A stretch of DNA of 64,000 bases from CAG-791 sp002449595 (GTDB taxonomy: Bacteria; Bacillota; Clostridia; Lachnospirales; Lachnospiraceae), in NCBI GenBank assembly GCA_946539855.1, contig CAMNHV010000004.1, forward strand, positions 33,921 to 97,920, given 5' to 3'. Position numbers and translations under genes: made by a program. Below, one piece after another: positions 8,588 through 18,046 of this stretch; the first letter of the stretch is position 1; each line of letters starts with the position of its first letter. A model generated the notes under the pieces. That model did no database searches. It saw nothing but the letters and a program-made list of their open reading frames with translations, and was not told the origin of the DNA.

Positions 8588-10051
8588 TCACCCAAGCTGG
8601 GCATTCGAGATCTCGTCCAGGAGCTGGCGCTTCGTGTCATACAGCTTCTGGGAGAGGTCGATGTAGACCTGGTGAGGGTTCGCGAGACGGCGGGATTCTT
8701 CCCAGAGCGTCTCCTGCTCTTCCAGGCAGTATTTCCGGATATCCATCGTCTTCGGGGAAGTGTAGACGCACTCGCCGCCGAGGAAGATCGGGACCATGAT
8801 CTCGCGCAGTTCGAATTCGCCGGGCTTTAACCTCGTCTTCTTCCAGGTCTCCTGCGGGTCGAACATGAGCAGCGGCTCGTCCTCGGAGAAGTGCTCCTCC
8901 TCGAGGCAGATGATGTCGCCGATGATCTTGTGGTTCTGCTTTTCGTAGACGCGGACGATCTTCTTATTGCCCGGGTTCGTGACCTTTTCCGTGTTCTCGG
9001 AGAGCTTGATCTTGGGTGTGAAAGTGCCGTCCGGCATCTGGATCGCCGCCAGCTTGTACACGCCGCCGAAGGACGGGTTGTCCTTCGCCGTGATCAGGTG
9101 CGTGCCGACGCCCCAGGAATTGATGGCCGCTCCCTGCATCTTCAGGGAGAGGATCAGGTGCTCGTCCAGGTCGTTGGAAGCGGTGATCTTCGCCTGCGGG
9201 AAGCCGGCGTCATCGAGCATCTTGCGCGCCTTCTTGGAGAGGTAGGCGAGGTCGCCCGAATCCAGGCGAATGCCGATGTGGTCGAGCGGAAGCCCGTTGT
9301 CGCGCATGTACTCGAAGGTCTTGATCGCGTTCGGCACGCCCGACTTCAGGGTGTCATACGTATCCACGAGCAGCGTGCACGCCGTCGGATAGAGCTGCGC
9401 ATAGGTCTTGAACGCTTCATACTCGCTGTCAAAGCTCATGATCCAGCTGTGTGCGTGCGTTCCCATAACCGGAACGTCGAACAGCTCGCCGCATAGGACG
9501 TTGGAAGTGCCCGCGCATCCGGCGATCACCGCGGCGCGCGCGCCGTACGTGCCGGCGTCCGGTCCCTGCGCCCTGCGGAGGCCGAACTCCATGATCGGAT
9601 CGCCCTTCGCCGCGTAGCAGATGCGGGCGGCTTTCGTCGCGATCAGGCTCTGGTGGTTGATGATGTTGAGGATCGCGGTCTCCACAAGCTGGGCCTGCAT
9701 GACCGGCGCGACGACCTTGACGAGAGGCTCGCGCGGGAAGATCAGTGTTCCCTCCGGGATCGACCAGACGTCGCCGGTGAACTTGAACTCCGCGAGATAG
9801 TCGAGGAAGTCTTTATCGAAGATGCCGAGCCCGGCCAGGTAATCGATGTCCTGCTTGGAAAAGTGCAGTTCCTTGATGTATTTGATGAGCTGCTCCAGGC
9901 CCGCCATGACGGAGTAGCCGCCGCCGAACGGATTGACGCGGAAAAACGCGTCGAAGATGACCGTCTTGTCCTGGTCCTTGTGCTTGAAGTAGCCCTGCAT
10001 CATCGTGAGTTCATAAAGATCTGTCAGAAGTGTCAGGTTCTGTCTGTCCAT
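8588..10051 (-). CDS. pncB: Nicotinate phosphoribosyltransferase
   Basis: The 487-residue enzyme converts nicotinate and PRPP to nicotinate mononucleotide, the first step of NAD salvage. The N-terminus MDRQNLTLLTDLYELTMMQG and the segment FRVNPFGGGYSVMAGLEQLI are characteristic, as is GLRRAQGPDAG. The ATG follows GAGGTAGGTA. Hairpin-rich gaps flank both ends, so it may be a single-gene transcript. PRPP synthetase (prs) is also in the window. Confidence 0.95.
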   Translation of the reverse strand: MDRQNLTLLTDLYELTMMQGYFKHKDQDKTVIFDAFFRVNPFGGGYSVMAGLEQLIKYIKELHFSKQDIDYLAGLGIFDKDFLDYLAEFKFTGDVWSIPEGTLIFPREPLVKVVAPVMQAQLVETAILNIINHQSLIATKAARICYAAKGDPIMEFGLRRAQGPDAGTYGARAAVIAGCAGTSNVLCGELFDVPVMGTHAHSWIMSFDSEYEAFKTYAQLYPTACTLLVDTYDTLKSGVPNAIKTFEYMRDNGLPLDHIGIRLDSGDLAYLSKKARKMLDDAGFPQAKITASNDLDEHLILSLKMQGAAINSWGVGTHLITAKDNPSFGGVYKLAAIQMPDGTFTPKIKLSENTEKVTNPGNKKIVRVYEKQNHKIIGDIICLEEEHFSEDEPLLMFDPQETWKKTRLKPGEFELREIMVPIFLGGECVYTSPKTMDIRKYCLEEQETLWEESRRLANPHQVYIDLSQKLYDTKRQLLDEISNAQLG

Positions 10052-10070
10052 GATTTACCTACCTCGCTGA

Positions 10071-10203
10071 GGCAAAATCCGCGTATGCGGTTTTGCCGAA
10101 TGCGGCACCCGGTGCGTCAGCACCGCCAGTGCAGTTTGAAAGTTCTGCATCAGCAGGACTTTCGAACCTTCTCCATAATCCGGGGCCGATCCGGCAAAAA
10201 GCC
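10071..10203. repeat. Multi-hairpin intergenic element B with alternative pairings
   Basis: Upstream of pncB, hairpin 1 pairs 10071-10082 with 10087-10097 (one bulge). Hairpin 2 pairs CGGTGC with GCACCG (10110-10125). Hairpin 3 pairs 10135-10148 with 10153-10166 over 14 bp; its two non-Watson-Crick pairs are G-U only when read as plus-strand RNA. The GGTTTTGCCG arm of hairpin 1 can instead pair with CGGCAAAAAGCC at 10192-10203, enclosing hairpins 2 and 3. This is a switch-like geometry of unknown role. Confidence 0.5.
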
Positions 10204-10295
10204 TTCTTCCGCCCCGTCAATCCTGCTTCAACATTAACAATCATACTACAACTCCGCAAATTGCGCGATATTCCGCGTTCAATACACAGACAGAC

Positions 10296-10330
10296 GCATC
10301 CGGCAGCTGGAACAGCCAGCTGCCGGATGC
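10296..10330 (-). terminator. Probable terminator of the pth-mfd transcript
   Basis: A perfect 15-bp stem (GCATCCGGCAGCTGG with its complement) has a 5-nt loop and lies about 108 bp past the mfd stop. On the minus strand the tail is only moderately T-rich (GTCTGTCTGTGTATT). It could instead be another palindromic repeat. Confidence 0.5.
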
Positions 10331-10437
10331 GAGGAACAAGGAGGTAATATAAGGTATCGTACTTAAGCCTCTGAAGGTGTTATGCGAGTGCTGCTCCCAC
10401 AACACTGCCCTGCCAATCATAATCCCGCAGCTGCGCC

Positions 10438-13400
10438 CTACCGCAGCTGCTCCGCCATATTCACGAGCAGATCCTCCGTCGCGGACAGCAGCATCTCCTC
10501 GTCCTTCACCATGAGGCCGGTGGGCTTGAAGGTGTACGTGAACGCCGGCACTCCCTTCGCCGTGAAGGAGAGCGTGCCGCGCACAGTGCCGTCGTCCGCC
10601 TTGCCGGCGCGGCGCCCGTTATAGCGCGAGATGAGCGCCGGGATGCTCTCGACGCGCAGGTTTGCCTTCGCGTCCGGAACGATCCGGATGACAGCCTCGC
10701 TTCCCGCCGCCATGCCGTTCACCGCCTCGCTTCCCGCGAAGAATCCGGAGATCTCCGTGATGTCAAGGTGCCGCGCGATCGCGCGGATGAGGGCGATACG
10801 AAGGAGATTGCGCGCCGGCGCCGGGATCTCCCCGTACCGGTCGATCATCTCGTCACGCACGTCGTCGCAGTCTTCTGTCCCGCCGATGCTGGCGATCCGC
10901 TTGTAGATCTCGAGCTTCTGTGCCTCGTTCAGGATGTAGTCGGCCGGGATGAACGCATCGACGCTGAGGTTGACGCTGCAGGCCTTCTCCTCTTCCTGCT
11001 CGTCGCCTTTCGCTTTTCGAATGGCGGTGTCGAGCAGCTTGCAGTAAAGGTCGTAGCCGACCGCCTGCATGTGCCCGTGCTGCGATCTCCCGAGGATGTT
11101 TCCGGCGCCGCGGATCTCCAGGTCGCGCATCGCGATGCGGAATCCGCTGCCGAGGTCCGTGTACTCGCGGATCGCGGACAGGCGCTTCTCGGCGATCTCC
11201 TTCAGCATCTTGTCCTTTTTATACATGAGGAAAGCGTACGCCGTGCGGTCCGATCGTCCGACCCTGCCCCGCAGCTGGTAGAGCTGGGAGAGACCCATCT
11301 GGTCGGAGTCGTGGATCACGATCGTGTTGACGTTGGAGATGTCCAGGCCGGTCTCGATGATCGTGGTCGAGACCAGGACGTCGATCTCCCCGCGGATGAA
11401 CTCGTACATGATCTTCTCGAGATCGCCCTCGCTCATCTGCCCGTGGGCGTAGCCGACCCTGGCCTCCGGGATGAGCTTCTGGAGTTTTCCCGCCATCTCG
11501 GCGATGTCCGCCGTCCGGTTGTAGACGTAGTAGACCTGCCCGCTGCGGGACAGCTCCCGCACGACGGCCTCGCGGACCATCTCCTCGTTGTATTCCATGA
11601 CGTACGTCTGGATCGGCACCCGGTCCTCCGGTGCCTCCTCGAGGACGCTCATGTCGCGGATCCCGACGAGGCTCATGTGGAGCGTGCGTGGAATCGGCGT
11701 CGCCGACAGCGTGAGCACGTCCACGTCCTCGCGCATCTTCTTGATCTTTTCTTTATGTGCGACGCCAAAGCGCTGCTCCTCATCCACGACGAGCAGGCCG
11801 AGATCCTTGAACTTCACGTCCTTCGAGAGCAGCCGGTGCGTGCCGATCACGATGTCGACCGAGCCTGCTGCCAGCTCGCGCAGCGTCTTCTTCTGCTCCG
11901 CCGCCGTCCGGAATCTGGAGAGCAGCCCGATCTTCACCGGGTAGTTCTTCATCCGCTCCGTGAACGTGTTGTAATGCTGCTGCGCAAGGATCGTCGTGGG
12001 CACGAGGACTGCCACCTGCCGGCTGTCCTGCACCGCCTTGAAAGCAGCACGGATCGCGATCTCCGTTTTTCCGTAGCCGACGTCTCCGCAGATGAGGCGG
12101 TCCATGATGCGACCACTCTCCATGTCCCGCTTCGTGTCCGCGATCGCGGTCAGCTGGTCCTCCGTCTCCTCGTAAGGGAACATCTCCTCGAACTCGCGCT
12201 GCCAGACCGTGTCCTTCCCGAAGCTGTGGCCCTGTGTCCGCTGCCGCTTCGCGTAGAGCTCCACGAGGTCCTCCGCGACCTCGTCGACCGCTCTGCGCAC
12301 TTTGTTCTTGGTGCTGCTCCACTCCTGCGTGCCGAGCTTGTTCAGTTTCGGCTTCGCCGCGCCGCCTGCTGCCGCGTATTTCTGCAGCACGTCCAGCTCC
12401 GTCGGGAGGACGTAGAGCGTCCCTCCGCCGCCGTACTCGATCTTGACGTAGTCCTTCGCGACGTGGTCGATCTCGATCTTCTCCACGCCCCGGTAGATCC
12501 CGACGCCGTGGTCTTCGTGCACGACGTAATCGCCGGGCCGCAGCTCGGAGAAGTCCTTGATCTTCTCGCCCTCGTAGCGGTGCGTTTTCTTTTTCCTTCT
12601 CTTCTCCGTCCCGAAGATATCCGACTCCGCGATGACGAGGAACTTGATCGAAGGGTACTCGAACCCGTGCAGGACGCGGCCGTAGTACGTCATGACCTCG
12701 CCTTCCTGCGGCACTCTGTCCGGGCTCTCGCTGTAGAAGGCCGTGATGCCCTGCTCCATGAGATCCAGCGCAAGGCGGCGCGCCCTCGTCCGCGAGGGCG
12801 AGATCAGCACGACCCTGTATTTGGCAAGCCGCGCCTTCATCAGATCCTCGCGCAGCATGTCAAAGCTCTTGTTATAGGAAGAAACGCTTTTCGCGTTCAG
12901 GCGGACGGAAGGCTCCGTCTCGAAGTACTCCTCCATCGGGAGGAGCTCTGCGAGTCCCGCGCGCCGGAACTTCGAGATCCCGGCGAGGACCTGCTCCGGA
13001 AGCAGGAGGAGATCCATCTGCCCGGGGAGAATGTAGCCCTTCTCCGCGCGGCTGACCATGCTCTCCCTAAACTCCGTCAGCACGGCGTCCGCGTGCTCCT
13101 TGAGCCGTGCCGGCTCATCCAGGAACACGACCGTGTGATCTGTGGAAAAGAGTTCCGTCAGGTTCGACGTGTGGGGATAAAAGTATTTGATGAAGCTCTC
13201 GAGCCGGCTGTGGTCCTGCAGCTCCTGTGCCTCCTCGACCGCTCTCTCCACCTCGGTCTTCAGGCGGTGCGCCTCTTCGGTCATATTGCGGTCGCGGAGG
13301 TATTTCTCACGGTCCGCGAGCTCGTCCCGGATGCGGCGGATGCCGTCCGTGAGCCGCACCTCGGACAGGACCAGCTCCGTCGCCGGATAGATCCGGACGC

Positions 13401-14049
13401 CGGTGAGCTGCGACGTCGTCCGTTGCGTGAGCGCGTCGAAGCTGCGGATCGACTCCACTTCGTCGCCCCACAGTTCAATGCGATAAGGTGACTCCTCGGT
13501 GAGGTCGAAGACGTCCAGGATATCGCCGCGCACGGCGAACTGTCCCGGCTGCTCCGCCTGGTAATTCTTGACATATCCGATCTCGACCAGACGGCGCGTC
13601 GTCTCCTCGAGGTCGAGCTGTCCGCCCTTCGTGACCTCAAGAACGGCTTCCTTCAGCGCATAGAGCGGGATCTGGGGCGTCATCAGCGCCGCGAAGGTCG
13701 TCACGACGCAGACCGGCCTGCCTTCCATGATGCGCCGGAGGCACTTTAACCGCTCCGTCTCGATCTCCCGGCCCTTCAAGTCCGCCTGATAGAAGATCAG
13801 GTCCTTCGCCGGAAACAGCACGGTGTTCCTGCTGTAGAACGAGTACTCCTCCCGGATCTCCCGCGCGCGCAGGTCGCTGTGCGTGACGATCAGCACGTTC
13901 CTGGCGTCCGCGGCCAGCGCCGACGCGAAGTGGAGCTTCTGGGACGGGACGCAGCCGTCGACAAACACATGCCCGCAGCTGCGCAGGCTCTCCTGTGCTT
14001 CCTGAAACGCCGAATATTCAAATAGAGGTCCATGGAGGGATCTGATCAT
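10438..14049 (-). CDS. mfd: Transcription-repair coupling factor
   Basis: The 1203-residue DNA translocase removes stalled RNA polymerase and recruits UvrA. The N-terminal UvrB-homology region is followed by a RID-type domain (ELRPGDYVVHEDHGVGIYRG) and an SF2 helicase core with Walker A GDVGYGKTEIAIRAAF near residue 653 and the DEEQRFGV box near 751. A TRG/C-terminal region follows. Length is typical. Its ATG overlaps the pth stop by four bases (ATGA), indicating translational coupling, and the pth-mfd order is common in Firmicutes. Confidence 0.97.
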   Translation of the reverse strand: MIRSLHGPLFEYSAFQEAQESLRSCGHVFVDGCVPSQKLHFASALAADARNVLIVTHSDLRAREIREEYSFYSRNTVLFPAKDLIFYQADLKGREIETERLKCLRRIMEGRPVCVVTTFAALMTPQIPLYALKEAVLEVTKGGQLDLEETTRRLVEIGYVKNYQAEQPGQFAVRGDILDVFDLTEESPYRIELWGDEVESIRSFDALTQRTTSQLTGVRIYPATELVLSEVRLTDGIRRIRDELADREKYLRDRNMTEEAHRLKTEVERAVEEAQELQDHSRLESFIKYFYPHTSNLTELFSTDHTVVFLDEPARLKEHADAVLTEFRESMVSRAEKGYILPGQMDLLLLPEQVLAGISKFRRAGLAELLPMEEYFETEPSVRLNAKSVSSYNKSFDMLREDLMKARLAKYRVVLISPSRTRARRLALDLMEQGITAFYSESPDRVPQEGEVMTYYGRVLHGFEYPSIKFLVIAESDIFGTEKRRKKKTHRYEGEKIKDFSELRPGDYVVHEDHGVGIYRGVEKIEIDHVAKDYVKIEYGGGGTLYVLPTELDVLQKYAAAGGAAKPKLNKLGTQEWSSTKNKVRRAVDEVAEDLVELYAKRQRTQGHSFGKDTVWQREFEEMFPYEETEDQLTAIADTKRDMESGRIMDRLICGDVGYGKTEIAIRAAFKAVQDSRQVAVLVPTTILAQQHYNTFTERMKNYPVKIGLLSRFRTAAEQKKTLRELAAGSVDIVIGTHRLLSKDVKFKDLGLLVVDEEQRFGVAHKEKIKKMREDVDVLTLSATPIPRTLHMSLVGIRDMSVLEEAPEDRVPIQTYVMEYNEEMVREAVVRELSRSGQVYYVYNRTADIAEMAGKLQKLIPEARVGYAHGQMSEGDLEKIMYEFIRGEIDVLVSTTIIETGLDISNVNTIVIHDSDQMGLSQLYQLRGRVGRSDRTAYAFLMYKKDKMLKEIAEKRLSAIREYTDLGSGFRIAMRDLEIRGAGNILGRSQHGHMQAVGYDLYCKLLDTAIRKAKGDEQEEEKACSVNLSVDAFIPADYILNEAQKLEIYKRIASIGGTEDCDDVRDEMIDRYGEIPAPARNLLRIALIRAIARHLDITEISGFFAGSEAVNGMAAGSEAVIRIVPDAKANLRVESIPALISRYNGRRAGKADDGTVRGTLSFTAKGVPAFTYTFKPTGLMVKDEEMLLSATEDLLVNMAEQLR

Positions 14050-14717
14050 TCGTTCGCGCCTTCCGCTTTATCTTTCGCTTCTTCTGCAGCCTTTTCCGCC
14101 GCTTCCTTTTCCGCTTTTTTCTCTGCTTTTTTGTCCGCTTTCTTCGTATTAAAGCGGTTCATCGCCGCATCCAGGTCCTCCCGGATCGCGAGGCCGATCG
14201 CCTCCGCCGCGGTCTCCGCGGCCTTCTGCATGAGCGCCGCGTCTTCGCTGTTAAAGTGCCCGAGCACATGGTTCGCGAGATCGGAGTCCGCGGAGGGCTT
14301 CTCCCCCACGCCGATCCGGATGCGCGCGAACCGGTCGTCGCCCAGATGCTGGATGATGTTCTTCAGTCCGTTGTGCCCGCCGGCACTCCCCTTTTTCCGG
14401 ATCCTGATCGTCCCCGTAGGAAGATTGACGTCGTCGCAGATGACGATCAGCTTCTCCTCCGTGTCGATCGAGTAGTAGTCGGTGACTTCCCGGACGGCCT
14501 CGCCGCTGAGGTTCATATAGGTCTGCGGCTTGACCGCAAAGATTCTCGTCCCGCCGATCCTGCCATCCCACAGGAGCGACTTCCCGAACTTCACGGGACC
14601 GCTGAGATTTTCCTGCGCGACGAACGCGTCGATCACGGTGAAGCCAATGTTGTGGCGCGTGCCGTCATACTTTTTCCCGGGATTTCCGAGGCCGGCGATA
14701 ATATAAGCGTTGTCCAA
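14046..14717 (-). CDS. pth: Peptidyl-tRNA hydrolase with Lys/Ala/Glu tail
   Basis: Recycles peptidyl-tRNA. The GLGNPGKKYDGTRHNIGF segment carries catalytic His22, and the NLSGEAV, DDVNLPTGTIRIRKKGSAGG and HNGLK blocks are intact. The start is TTG at 14717, placed by an AAGGAG site. The family is usually about 190 residues. Here the 223-residue product has an extra C-terminal tail of roughly 35 residues made almost only of K, A, E and D, probably a charged helix. Overlaps mfd by four bases. Confidence 0.95.
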   Translation of the reverse strand: MDNAYIIAGLGNPGKKYDGTRHNIGFTVIDAFVAQENLSGPVKFGKSLLWDGRIGGTRIFAVKPQTYMNLSGEAVREVTDYYSIDTEEKLIVICDDVNLPTGTIRIRKKGSAGGHNGLKNIIQHLGDDRFARIRIGVGEKPSADSDLANHVLGHFNSEDAALMQKAAETAAEAIGLAIREDLDAAMNRFNTKKADKKAEKKAEKEAAEKAAEEAKDKAEGANE

Positions 14718-14860
14718 CTGTTATTCTCCTTAAGCCCTTCCACAGCGCATAAACGGACGCAGCGCCGCACTCTGCCGCGCCCCGTCTTCTCCGGCGCAGG
14801 ATACAGGCGGTGCCGGACGGCCCCGCGCTTTTGCGCCGCAATATTAGTATCACACAACAA

Positions 14861-14886
14861 GGGTGCGGTCTGTCAAGACCGCACCC
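14861..14886 (-). terminator. Terminator of spoVG (glgC-glgD-spoVG)
   Basis: GGGTGCGGTC and GACCGCACCC form a 10-bp stem with a 6-nt loop. The minus-strand tail is TTGTTGTGTG. It lies 38 bp past the spoVG stop and upstream of pth. Confidence 0.7.
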
Positions 14887-14924
14887 CCGGAATCCGTGCT
14901 TAAGTAAAGCGGATGATCGCTGCT

Positions 14925-15206
14925 TCAGAATTCGCCGGCTGCCGGCTCCTCCAGAGCTGTCTGCTCGAACCGCTCAAGGATGACCTTCTCCAGCAGGGCT
15001 CTCGTCTCCGAATTGATCGGATGAGCGATGTCGCGGTACTCGCCGTCCGCCGATTTCTTGCTCGGCATCGCGATGAACAGGCCCTTTTCGCCCTCAATGA
15101 CCTTAATGTCATGCACCACGAACTCGTTATCGATCGTGATCGAAGCGACCGCCTTCATTTTGCCTTCCTTTGCGATCCTCCGCACTCTTACGTCTGTGAT
15201 TTCCAT
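14925..15206 (-). CDS. spoVG: Septation regulator SpoVG
   Basis: Small nucleic-acid-binding regulator of 93 residues with the family N-terminus MEITDVRVRRIAKEGKMKAV and the conserved GLFIAMPSKK and RDIAHPI segments. In Firmicutes SpoVG affects septation, sporulation and envelope or capsule genes and binds RNA/DNA. The start is an ATG after GGGGAGAG. It follows glgC-glgD in the same direction with an 87-bp gap. Its presence fits a spore-former lineage but does not prove sporulation. Confidence 0.95.
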   Translation of the reverse strand: MEITDVRVRRIAKEGKMKAVASITIDNEFVVHDIKVIEGEKGLFIAMPSKKSADGEYRDIAHPINSETRALLEKVILERFEQTALEEPAAGEF

Positions 15207-15293
15207 ACCCGATTACTCTCCCCGTTTATTTGCGTCTCTCTTGAATACTGTTAATGCAACTGTTCGCGGCAATGGCCCGGCATACCCGTGCCG

Positions 15294-16415
15294 TCACTGC
15301 ATATTGTAGCGCTCGCTCTTCTCAAGGATGATGCGGATGCCGTCGTCGCCCGGATAGTAAGCGTTGGCCTGAATGGTGTCCCCGCTTTCCACGATGGCAT
15401 TTTCAATATAGGCGTTGTCGCCGATATATGCATCATTCATGATGATCGAATTCCGGATGATCGTGTTGTTCCCGACATAGACATGCTTGAACAGGATCGA
15501 ATTCTCGACCGACCCGTTGACGATGCAGCCGCTCGCGACGAGCGAGTTCTTCATGCTGACGCCGACGTTGAACTTTGCCGGCGGCTGGTCGGAAGCCTTG
15601 GTGTGCACTTCCGGGAACTCGTGGAAGAAGTAATTCCTTACTTCCGGCTTCAGGAAGTCCATATTGGTCCTGAAGTAGTCCTCGACGGAGGCGATATTGC
15701 TCCAGTACGTCTCCAGCTTGTAGCCGTAGATGCGCTTCATGTCTTTGTAGCGGATCAGGATGTCCTGTACGAAATCGTACCTGCCCTCGGACGCCGCCTG
15801 CTCAAGAAGCTCAATGAGCAGCCTTCTGCGGACCACGTAGATGCCGCAGGAGATCGTGTTGTACTTCACGACCAGCGGCTTCTCGACGAACTCTGTGATC
15901 CTGCCGTCTTCATCGGTCTCGATGGTGCCGTAGCGCTCAACATTGAAATCTTCCGGCATGTCCTTGCACACGACAGTGATGTCCGCACCCTTGTCGATGT
16001 GATACTCGAGGACCTTGTTGTAGTCCATCTTGTAGACGCAGTCGCCGGACGCGATCACGACGTAAGGCTCATGCGCTTCCTTGAGGAACGAGAGGTTCTG
16101 CGCCATCGCATCCGCGGTACCGCGGTACCACGAATTGTTCTCGTTCGTGTAGGAAGGCGTGTACTGATAGAGCCCGCCCTGTTTTCTGCCGAAGTTCCAC
16201 CACTTGGAGGAACTCAGGTGGTCGTTCAGGCTCCTGGAATTGTACTGCGTCAGGACCGCGACTTTCTGGATCCTGGAGCACTCCATGTTGCTCAGCGCAA
16301 AGTCGATGCTGAAAAAGCTTCCGGCGACCGGAAGCGCTGCGACTGCGCGGCGCTGTGAGAGCTCTCTCATCCGGTTGCTGTTACCGCCTGCTAAAATTAT
16401 ACCGATCGCTCTCAT
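15294..16415 (-). CDS. glgD: Glucose-1-phosphate adenylyltransferase subunit GlgD
   Basis: The 373-residue protein has a nucleotidyltransferase N-domain (IGIILAGGNSNRMRELS) and a C-terminal left-handed beta-helix of hexapeptides. It matches the GlgD regulatory subunit that partners GlgC in Firmicutes to make ADP-glucose. The glycine-rich start is altered relative to GlgC (GGNSNRM instead of GGQGSRLG), as expected for the non-catalytic subunit. The ATG lies 3 bp after the glgC stop, with GGAGGG inside the glgC end. Confidence 0.94.
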   Translation of the reverse strand: MRAIGIILAGGNSNRMRELSQRRAVAALPVAGSFFSIDFALSNMECSRIQKVAVLTQYNSRSLNDHLSSSKWWNFGRKQGGLYQYTPSYTNENNSWYRGTADAMAQNLSFLKEAHEPYVVIASGDCVYKMDYNKVLEYHIDKGADITVVCKDMPEDFNVERYGTIETDEDGRITEFVEKPLVVKYNTISCGIYVVRRRLLIELLEQAASEGRYDFVQDILIRYKDMKRIYGYKLETYWSNIASVEDYFRTNMDFLKPEVRNYFFHEFPEVHTKASDQPPAKFNVGVSMKNSLVASGCIVNGSVENSILFKHVYVGNNTIIRNSIIMNDAYIGDNAYIENAIVESGDTIQANAYYPGDDGIRIILEKSERYNMQ

Positions 16416-16418
16416 TTG

Positions 16419-17687
16419 TCAATCGCCCTCCTTCACGAGCGTCTTCCCGCTCTCGAGTCTTCCGCCCGGGACATCCTCCGCGGAAATGTTGCCGGCGATG
16501 AGGACATTCTTGCCCGTGCTGATGCCGTTCGGGATCACCGCGTGATCGCCGATCACGACCAGTCCTTCCCTGTAGATCGAAGGATCCGTCTCATTGGGAA
16601 CTTCTTCGCCCTCACCGAATGCGCAGCCGTCGCCGACGACCGCGTCCTCCGCCATGATGACCTTCTCCATGCGGCAGTTCTTGCCGATCACGGAACCGTT
16701 CATGATGATGGAATCGCGGATGACCGTACCCTCGCCGATCGTGCAGTTGCAGCCGATGACCGAGTTGTACACCTTGCCGTAGATCTCGCTTCCGCCGCCT
16801 ACGATCGTTCTCTCCGCATCGGATTCCGGTCCGAAGTATTCCGGAGGCAGCGCGCTCATGTTCGTGTAGATCTTCCAGTACTCCTCGTACAGGTTGAACT
16901 CCGGCACGATGTCGATCAGTTCCATGTTCGCTTCCCAGTAGGAGGTCAGCGTTCCGACGTCCTTCCAGTAGCCGTTGAACTCGTACGCGTACAGCGGCGC
17001 GCCCTGGTTGTGGCAGTACGGGATGATGTGCTTGCCGAAGTCGAGGCTGGGCTGCTTCGCGTTGACGATCAGCGCCTCTTTCAGCGTCTTCCAGTTGAAG
17101 ATATAGATGCCCATGGAGGCAAGGTTGCTGCGCGGATGCTCCGGCTTCTCTTCGAAGTCAGTGATCTTGCGGTTCTCATCCGTGATCATGATGCCGAAGC
17201 GTTTCGCTTCCTCCATCGGCACGGGCATGACCGCGATCGTGCACTCGGCGCCATTCTCCTTGTGGAAGTCGAGCATCGCCTCGTAGTCCATCTTGTAGAT
17301 ATGGTCTCCGGAGAGGATCAGCACATAGTCGGGATTGTACTGTTCCATGAAAGCCATATTCTGGTAGATCGCGTTAGCAGTTCCGGTGTACCATTCCGTT
17401 CCCTCCATCTTCTCATAGGGAGGAAGGACGGTGACGCCGCCGACATTCTTGTCCAGGTCCCACGGGATACCGATGCCGATATGCGTATTCAGCCGGAGCG
17501 GCATGTACTGGGTCAGAACGCCGACCGTGTCCACGCCCGAATTCACACAGTTGCTGAGCGGAAAGTCGATGATCCGGTATTTACCGCCGAAGGAGACCGC
17601 CGGCTTCGCCATCTTCGATGTCAGAATGCCGAGTCTGCTTCCCTGTCCGCCCGCAAGAAGCATCGCTATCATTTCTTTCTTGATCAT
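16419..17687 (-). CDS. glgC: Glucose-1-phosphate adenylyltransferase catalytic subunit
   Basis: Makes ADP-glucose from ATP and glucose 1-phosphate, the committed step of glycogen synthesis. The catalytic signature AMLLAGGQGSRLG, the WYTGTANAIYQN region, and DYVLILSGDHIYKMDY are present, and the C-terminus is a beta-helix. I chose ATG at 17687 (422 residues) because GAGGTGG precedes it and the protein then begins MIKKEMIAMLLAGG. The open frame extends 36 codons further upstream, but that stretch is not conserved and spans the promoter. First gene of glgC-glgD-spoVG. Confidence 0.95.
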   Translation of the reverse strand: MIKKEMIAMLLAGGQGSRLGILTSKMAKPAVSFGGKYRIIDFPLSNCVNSGVDTVGVLTQYMPLRLNTHIGIGIPWDLDKNVGGVTVLPPYEKMEGTEWYTGTANAIYQNMAFMEQYNPDYVLILSGDHIYKMDYEAMLDFHKENGAECTIAVMPVPMEEAKRFGIMITDENRKITDFEEKPEHPRSNLASMGIYIFNWKTLKEALIVNAKQPSLDFGKHIIPYCHNQGAPLYAYEFNGYWKDVGTLTSYWEANMELIDIVPEFNLYEEYWKIYTNMSALPPEYFGPESDAERTIVGGGSEIYGKVYNSVIGCNCTIGEGTVIRDSIIMNGSVIGKNCRMEKVIMAEDAVVGDGCAFGEGEEVPNETDPSIYREGLVVIGDHAVIPNGISTGKNVLIAGNISAEDVPGGRLESGKTLVKEGD

Positions 17688-17747
17688 AATATGCCACCTC
17701 GGGTCTAATAGAATTGTTACCAGAGAACATGCTCTGAAGCTGACAAA

Positions 17748-17756
17748 ATTATAGCA
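17748..17756 (-). promoter_or_regulatory. Extended -10 promoter of glgC
   Basis: On the minus strand TGCTATAAT (TGn plus a perfect TATAAT) lies about 60 bp upstream of the glgC ATG. No good -35 is present, as is usual for extended -10 promoters. Confidence 0.6.
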
Positions 17757-17905
17757 TAGCGACGAGGGAAAAGGAACTGTGCCGCGCCTCATCACCGTGA
17801 AATTGTTGTAAATCGCGGCACGGCGCGCGCCGCTTTTTGTGAATTATCACATATGCTGTTCTCTGAATTGCGTGAAAACTCACAAAAATCCGTCCCGCGC
17901 GGGTT

Positions 17906-17934
17906 TTGCATGCGTGAGAGAAAACATATATACT
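17906..17934 (+). promoter_or_regulatory. Promoter of murC
   Basis: TTGCAT, a 17-bp spacer and TATACT, about 110 bp before the murC ATG. The 359-bp gap between glgC and murC holds this promoter, the divergent glgC promoter and AT-rich sequence. I see no gene in it. Confidence 0.55.
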
Positions 17935-18046
17935 AAATTCCGAACGCCGGGCAGTCCCGGCACTGCCGTTTCATACCGCGCGGCACGGAAGGTTTCAGCA
18001 TCGCGGCACGCGGCTGTACTAAATTAAAAACAGAGGGAATACGAGC

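Noticed and set aside
10336..10380. Strong ribosome-site-like AAGGAGGTAAT on the plus strand past mfd
   Set aside because: No start codon follows at proper spacing, and the frame stops within a few codons.
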